Shown here: piece after piece, positions 34,925 through 39,554 of the stretch
How positions within the stretch are numbered: position 1 is the first letter of the stretch
Layout of the letters: each line of letters begins with the position of its first letter
Origin: Halioglobus sp.
GTDB taxonomy: Bacteria; Pseudomonadota; Gammaproteobacteria; Pseudomonadales; Halieaceae
Assembly: GCA_020443325.1 (NCBI GenBank)
Contig: JAGRIK010000047.1
Coordinates: 1-39,554 of the forward strand
Length of the DNA: 39,554 bases
Reading direction: 5' to 3'
Made by a program: the position numbers and the translations under genes
Notes under the pieces: generated by a model
The model's input: only the letters and a program-made list of their open reading frames with translations
What the model was told of the DNA's origin: nothing
Database searches by the model: none

Positions 34925-36322
34925 GTGATCGTTTCGTTTGTTGGTTTCCTGCTGCTGTTTACGCTCATCGGTATTTCTTCGGTAAAACTGAGTCGCGGCA
35001 CCGGTCGCGATTACTATCTGGCCGGGAGTTCGGTCAAGCCCTGGTTGACCGGTTTGTCAGCGGTGGCCACCAATAACAGCGGTTACATGTTTATCGGTGT
35101 CATCGGATATACCTATGTAACCGGTTTCCCGGCGATATGGTTGATGCTCGGCTGGATAACCGGTGATTTTCTCGGCTCGCTTTTTGTCCACGCGCGATTG
35201 CGAGCAGCCACCGGGCGATGCGATGAGGTTAGCTATGCCGGGGTACTCAGCAACTGGTACGGCGCGCGCAACAATGCCATACAGCGAACGATAGGTGCGA
35301 TCTCCATACTGTTTCTGCTCGCCTATGCCAGCGCACAGCTGGTTGCGGGTTCCAAGGCTTTATATGTGTTGTTCGGCTGGCCCGAGTCGGCCGGTGCGAT
35401 TCTGGGCGCCGTACTGGTGGTCGCCTACTGTATGGCTGGCGGTATCCGCGCTTCGATCTGGACCGATGCTGCACAGTCACTGGTGATGATCGTCGCCATG
35501 GGCCTGTTGCTCACCGTCGCCGTCGATTCACTGGGTGGGGTTGCGACCGCATACGGTGCGATGCGCGATATACCGGGGTTTACCCAGTGGTTTCCCGATG
35601 AACTGCTACTCCCGGGCGTGCCGGGTGCTGCGCTATTTGTACTGGGCTGGATGGTTGCGGGACTGTCGGTGATTGGCCAGCCGCATGTGATGGTGCGGTT
35701 CATGGCACTGGATAATGTTCAAAGCATGCGCACCGCAAGAACCTGGTACTACCTCTGGTTCGCGGTCTTTCACGCGATGGCAGTCGCGGTAGGGTTACTC
35801 TCGCGTGTCTATCTGGCGGATACCTCGGCCTTCGATGCGGAACTGGCACTGCCAACCATGGCACTGGAATTGCTACCGGCGCCGTTGGTGGGGCTCATCC
35901 TGGCGGGGATTTTCGCCGCCACGATGTCTACCGCAGACTCGCTGGTGCTGAGCTGTTCAGCATCCCTGACGCATGATCTGATGCCGCACCGGGAGGTGCG
36001 CCCACTGTTGATAAAACTGTCGACGGTGGCGATCACGGCCATCGCACTGGCCCTGGCGCTGGCCAACAATCAAAGTGTGTTCAGTCTTGTGATTCTTGCA
36101 TGGTCGGCTCTTGCCAGTGCCTTTGCGCCGCTGTTGATTGTGCTGTGCCTGGGAAAACGGCCGAACCAGGCCACCAGCCTAGTCGCCATCGTCGCAGGAC
36201 TGGCTGTCGTCTTCGTGTGGCGCCTGCTGGGTTGGGAGCAGTTCCTCTACGAGGGGCTGCCAGGAATGCTGGCGGGGCTGGCCATTCTGCTCCTCAACAC
36301 GGCGCCGCGGGGTGAGCGCTAA
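34925..36322 (+). CDS. Sodium:solute symporter (SSS/PutP family)
   Basis: A 465-residue inner-membrane sodium-coupled transporter. About 12-13 hydrophobic helices are visible. The SSS core is present: TGLSAVATNNSGYMFIGVIG (residues ~40-60), GGIRASIWTDAAQS and the ATMSTADSLVLSCSASLTHD segment (20 residues) typical of PutP. The start is GTG at 34925, 16 bp after ask, so it is probably the last gene of the ectoine operon. Uptake of proline or a related compatible solute, or recovery of leaked ectoine, is a reasonable inference; the substrate is not readable. The stop faces the MFS gene stop 13 bp away. Confidence 0.9.
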   Translation: MIVSFVGFLLLFTLIGISSVKLSRGTGRDYYLAGSSVKPWLTGLSAVATNNSGYMFIGVIGYTYVTGFPAIWLMLGWITGDFLGSLFVHARLRAATGRCDEVSYAGVLSNWYGARNNAIQRTIGAISILFLLAYASAQLVAGSKALYVLFGWPESAGAILGAVLVVAYCMAGGIRASIWTDAAQSLVMIVAMGLLLTVAVDSLGGVATAYGAMRDIPGFTQWFPDELLLPGVPGAALFVLGWMVAGLSVIGQPHVMVRFMALDNVQSMRTARTWYYLWFAVFHAMAVAVGLLSRVYLADTSAFDAELALPTMALELLPAPLVGLILAGIFAATMSTADSLVLSCSASLTHDLMPHREVRPLLIKLSTVAITAIALALALANNQSVFSLVILAWSALASAFAPLLIVLCLGKRPNQATSLVAIVAGLAVVFVWRLLGWEQFLYEGLPGMLAGLAILLLNTAPRGER

Positions 36323-36335
36323 AGTCGATACGCGG

Positions 36336-37577
36336 TTATGTTCCCTCGGTGTGTTCCGGCCCGCGTGGGTCGAGGTCGAAACTGGCGGGAGCCACCTCGG
36401 AGGCCGCTGCTGAAAACGGCACTTGTTCGGCGACCGTCACCTTCCTCGTCTCGCGCAGTTGCAGCGCCATAAACGCCATGAACAGCAGGCACATCGCGGA
36501 GAAGGACCAGAACAGGGCAGGGGCGCCCAGCACATTCATCAACTGGCCGAGCGCGAGCGGTGCCAACAGTGCGCCCAGCGCATTCAGCATCAGCACCGTG
36601 GTGCCGATCTGGACAAACTCCGAGACATCGGCCACATCTGCTGCCGTGGCCAGCGACATCGCGTAGATTGGCATCACCATCGCGCCAAACAGGAAAACCG
36701 ACGCCAGGTGCCACGACTGTCCGACGCTGGCGGCAACCGCGATCGAGCTGAGCGTGCCACCGAGGCACAGCAGCAACAGCACCTTACGCCGGTCCATGCG
36801 GTCGGACAGCAACCCTATCGGATACTGCAGCAGCCCGCCGCCGATAATCGCAGCACTGACAAACCAGCTGATATCACTCTGGGATTCGCTGTTGCTGCGG
36901 GCAAAAATAGCGCCCAGCGACCAGAAGCTTCCCACGACCAGTCCCGACAACAGTGCACCGGCGAATGCGGATCGCGAACGCTGGTATAACAGGCTGAAAC
37001 TCACCCTGGTGGCAGGTACTGGCGCCGGCGCAAGTTTGCTGGTGAGTCCCACTGGCACTATCGCCAACACCAGGAAAACCGCCGCAAGCGTAAACGGTGC
37101 CGGGGAGGTTATCGGGCCAACATTGATGAGCGCCTGGCCCAGCGCCATGGCCATCAGCAGGATGAAGTTGTAGATCGACAAAATACGACCCCGGGTTTCC
37201 GCTGTCGCCTGGTCGTTGAGCCAGCTCTCGATTGCGGTATACAGGCTGGAGATGGCGACGCCGGTGATGAAGCGCAGCAGCACCAGGAATTGCCAGTCGT
37301 CCAGCATTTCGATTCCGAGGATGGCGCTGGTCATCAGGGCGGTGAGGACGGCAAAGATGCGAATATGCCCGACCCGTGCAATGGCGGCCGGTATCGCGAT
37401 GCAGCCGACGATGAAGCCGAGAAAGTAGGAGGAGGCGCTCACCCCGATGATGAAGTCCGACAAGCCGTTGGCGCTGGCTCGCAGTGGCACCAGTGTGAGC
37501 TGCATGCCGTGACCGATCAGCAACAGGGCCGTTGACAGCAGGAGCGAGGAAACAGTGGTCAGGGCTTTGATCGGCAT
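36336..37577 (-). CDS. MFS transporter
   Basis: A 413-residue major facilitator protein with 12 hydrophobic segments and the usual N- and C-terminal halves. Inter-helix motif-A-like DRMDRRKVLLLLCLGG is in the second half. The pattern resembles YcaD-like (TC 2.A.1) transporters. The substrate is unknown. The ATG at 37577 (MPIKALTTVSS, leading directly into helix 1) is preferred to a longer frame from 37679. The longer start would overlap the upstream acyltransferase gene by about 98 bp and adds a charged tail without family support. It is downstream of the acyltransferase by 4 bp on the same strand, likely co-transcribed with gcvP. Confidence 0.88.
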   Translation of the reverse strand: MPIKALTTVSSLLLSTALLLIGHGMQLTLVPLRASANGLSDFIIGVSASSYFLGFIVGCIAIPAAIARVGHIRIFAVLTALMTSAILGIEMLDDWQFLVLLRFITGVAISSLYTAIESWLNDQATAETRGRILSIYNFILLMAMALGQALINVGPITSPAPFTLAAVFLVLAIVPVGLTSKLAPAPVPATRVSFSLLYQRSRSAFAGALLSGLVVGSFWSLGAIFARSNSESQSDISWFVSAAIIGGGLLQYPIGLLSDRMDRRKVLLLLCLGGTLSSIAVAASVGQSWHLASVFLFGAMVMPIYAMSLATAADVADVSEFVQIGTTVLMLNALGALLAPLALGQLMNVLGAPALFWSFSAMCLLFMAFMALQLRETRKVTVAEQVPFSAAASEVAPASFDLDPRGPEHTEGT

Positions 37578-37581
37578 CGTG

Positions 37582-38610
37582 TCAGCCTGCTTGCGCGGGA
37601 GACGACCTGCCCCGGTTCGCCGTCCATTTGCCCATGAGGTAACGCTGTGACGTTTGTTCAATGAGGCGCCAGCTGGCATAGGCGACTGCGATACTCAGCG
37701 CATAGGCCAGGAACGTAAATGTGTACGCCATCAGCCCCGGCTCGCTAATAGAGTATATTTTCCGGTCCACCAGATGGATGACATAGGGGTGTAGCAGATA
37801 CAGCGAGTAGCTCAGGTTGCCCAGGAGCACGAAGAATCCCAGCGTCCTGACGCTCGACCCGCCGATCGCAACCAGCACAAAAATAAGAAGGCACGGCAGC
37901 CCCCACATCAGGAACCGGTTCGAGTAATCGTCGGGCCAGGGTATAAAGAACATCGCAATATAGAGCGCCGTGCCGAGTAAGACGCTCAGCCTGGCACCAC
38001 TTTTACCCATGCTCTCAGGGCGTCTCTGCGCCGCCCGAAAAATATAGAATGCTGCCATTCCGTAAATAAACTCCAACAGGATCGGGCTGGCATAGAATTT
38101 TGCGACAACGCTCTCGGGTTGTGCGAGCTGCCCGACCACGACACAACACAACAGGAACGCCGAGGTGATGGCTGCCCTGTAGCGATGGTTCAGCGAAAGT
38201 GCGATAAAGAACAGCACATAGAAGAAGATTTCATAGTTCAGCGTCCAGCCCAATCGAAGCAATGGCTCAAACGTACGGCCGTTGAAGTAGGGAATGAAGA
38301 ACAGTGATTTCAGGAGATTGGGAATATCAGTCGATGCCGTATTCAACAGGCCTGGTGCGATCCAGGCCAGCGAAAAGAGCCCAAACGTGCCCAGCCAGTA
38401 GAGCGGGACTATGCGAATTACGCGTTTGAGCAGGAAGTTCTCGTACGTCCGCTCGGTGACATACATCATGATGAAACCGCTGATCACGAAGAACAGGTCA
38501 ACGCCAAAATGACCGCGTTGCAAGTACGGGGTGTGTGCAATCAGTATCGAAAACGCAGCTATTCCGCGCAGGAACTGGACCTGGTCAAGCTGCGTCTTGT
38601 TATCGGGCAC
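37582..38610 (-). CDS. Acyltransferase-3 family membrane protein
   Basis: A 342-residue integral-membrane acyltransferase of the OafA/NodX type, which O-acylates an extracytoplasmic sugar or lipid. The N-terminal signature QVQFLRGIAAFSILIAHTPY contains the conserved RGIAA and the active-site His. It is followed by HFGVDLFFVISGFIM and LKRVIRIVPLYWLG. About 9-10 hydrophobic helices follow. There is no SGNH extension. It starts 11 bp after gcvP and ends 4 bp before the MFS gene, all on the minus strand. The acceptor is unknown. Confidence 0.9.
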   Translation of the reverse strand: MPDNKTQLDQVQFLRGIAAFSILIAHTPYLQRGHFGVDLFFVISGFIMMYVTERTYENFLLKRVIRIVPLYWLGTFGLFSLAWIAPGLLNTASTDIPNLLKSLFFIPYFNGRTFEPLLRLGWTLNYEIFFYVLFFIALSLNHRYRAAITSAFLLCCVVVGQLAQPESVVAKFYASPILLEFIYGMAAFYIFRAAQRRPESMGKSGARLSVLLGTALYIAMFFIPWPDDYSNRFLMWGLPCLLIFVLVAIGGSSVRTLGFFVLLGNLSYSLYLLHPYVIHLVDRKIYSISEPGLMAYTFTFLAYALSIAVAYASWRLIEQTSQRYLMGKWTANRGRSSPAQAG

Positions 38611-38621
38611 TATTTCACTCC

Positions 38622-39554
38622 CTATTCGGTCTCTCGATAAGAGTCGATAGCCGGACAGGCGCAGAACAGGTTGCGGTCACCGTACACGTTGTCCACACGG
38701 TTAACCGGCGCCCAGTATTTGTAGCGGCGCAACGATTCCACCGGGTAGGCAGCCTGTTCGCGCTCGTAGGGATGCTCCCAGGTATTGGCCGTGATATCTG
38801 CCAGTGTGTGTGGCGCGTTACACAGTGGATTGTCCGAGGGGTCGAACACACCGTCCTGAACGGCGCCGATTTCAGCACGGATCGCGATCAGCGCGTCGCA
38901 GAAGCGGTCCAGCTCCGCCAGTGATTCCGACTCGGTGGGCTCCACCATCAACGTGCCCGCGACAGGGAACGACATGGTCGGCGCATGGAAGCCGTAGTCG
39001 ATCATGCGCTTGGCGATATCCTCCTCGGAAATGCCGCTGGCTTCCTTGATCGGGCGAATATCGAGAATACACTCGTGCGCCACATTGCCGCTGCCGCCTT
39101 TGTAAAGTACGGGGTAGTGCTCCTTGAGCCGATGCGCGATGTAGTTGGCGTTCAGAATCGCCACCTTGGTGGCCAGCGCCAATCCCTCGCCGCCCATCAG
39201 TGCGATGTAGGCCCAGGAGATGGGCAGTATGGAAGCGCTGCCATAGGGCGCTGCAGAGACAACGTCATTGTCCTTGTTCAATCCCGTGATCGGCACCACC
39301 GGATGGCTGGGCAGGAAGGGCTGCAGGTGTGCGCCCACACCGATCGGTCCCATGCCAGGGCCGCCGCCACCGTGGGGAATGCAGAATGTCTTGTGCAGGT
39401 TGAGGTGCGACACGTCTGCGCCGAACTTGCCTGGCGCTGCGATGCCCACCAGCGCGTTCAGGTTGGCGCCGTCCACGTACACCTGCCCACCGTGCTGGTG
39501 CACGATTCTACACAGTTCGATGATCGACTCCTCGAACACGCCGTGCGTGGAGGG
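38622..39554 (-). CDS. gcvP: Glycine dehydrogenase (decarboxylating), P-protein of the glycine cleavage system, partial
   Basis: The C-terminal ~310 residues of the ~960-residue GcvP. The frame is open to the window edge, reading P-S-T-H-G-V-F-E from 39554. The PLP-lysine block [20 protein letters not shown] is intact, as are [17 protein letters not shown] and the C-terminal [18 protein letters not shown] plus [17 protein letters not shown]. It decarboxylates glycine and transfers aminomethyl to the H-protein lipoate. No gcvH or gcvT lies in the window; they would be further right, upstream. The acyltransferase gene begins 11 bp past its stop. Confidence 0.97.
   Translation of the reverse strand, partial: PSTHGVFEESIIELCRIVHQHGGQVYVDGANLNALVGIAAPGKFGADVSHLNLHKTFCIPHGGGGPGMGPIGVGAHLQPFLPSHPVVPITGLNKDNDVVSAAPYGSASILPISWAYIALMGGEGLALATKVAILNANYIAHRLKEHYPVLYKGGSGNVAHECILDIRPIKEASGISEEDIAKRMIDYGFHAPTMSFPVAGTLMVEPTESESLAELDRFCDALIAIRAEIGAVQDGVFDPSDNPLCNAPHTLADITANTWEHPYEREQAAYPVESLRRYKYWAPVNRVDNVYGDRNLFCACPAIDSYRETE

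Noticed and set aside
37578-37679. Extension of the MFS transporter into the acyltransferase gene
   Set aside because: It adds a charged 34-residue tail overlapping the upstream gene; helix 1 follows the ATG at 37577 directly.

Overview
This looks like a chromosomal segment of a GC-rich, aerobic, marine-type gammaproteobacterium, perhaps of the Halieaceae/OM60 kind. That placement is an inference from gene content: an ectoine operon, a singlet-oxygen RpoE-ChrR regulon, photolyase, a glycine cleavage P-protein and many SDR, GMC and OYE oxidoreductases. No rRNA, tRNA, CRISPR array, transposase or phage gene was seen. Genes are densely packed, and non-coding DNA is concentrated in a few spots that carry palindromic repeats or promoters.

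Layout. Positions 1-4437 hold the end of a TetR regulator, a phytoene-dehydrogenase-like flavoprotein, a small-molecule phosphotransferase and a zinc alcohol dehydrogenase. Positions 4438-5071 are non-coding and packed with three palindromic repeat elements of two families. Positions 5072-7088 hold a NarL-type response regulator and a six-helix histidine kinase, facing each other with 4 bp between their stops. Positions 7227-12683 encode one 1818-residue protein that joins a cholesterol-oxidase-like GMC flavoenzyme, an alpha/beta hydrolase with Cys at the nucleophile position, and a PhoD-like metallophosphatase. Positions 12942-14928 hold a pterin carbinolamine dehydratase, a sulfotransferase and an SDR.

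Positions 14940-22638 form a singlet-oxygen stress module. An ECF sigma factor and its ChrR zinc/cupin anti-sigma factor are divergent from a five-gene operon: FAD oxidoreductase, DUF1365 protein, CFA-synthase-like methyltransferase, photolyase and an SRPBCC-SDR fusion. Both arms have a matching TGATCC-N15/16-CGTAT promoter in the shared gap. The operon could make cyclopropane or furan fatty acids and repair light damage, under control of the neighbouring sigma factor. Positions 22639-23052 carry a 30-bp perfect inverted repeat with two nested hairpins. It is related to a decayed copy 18 kb away.

Positions 23053-28964 hold a secreted protein of unknown function, a lipoprotein membrane-fusion protein and an RND pump. 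They are followed by a convergent old-yellow-enzyme homologue. Positions 30292-36322 are the ectoine locus: an EctR-like MarR regulator divergent from ectA-ectB-ectC-ask, plus a sodium/solute symporter, with no ectD. The right end, read on the minus strand, holds gcvP (cut by the window edge), an acyltransferase-3 membrane protein and an MFS transporter.
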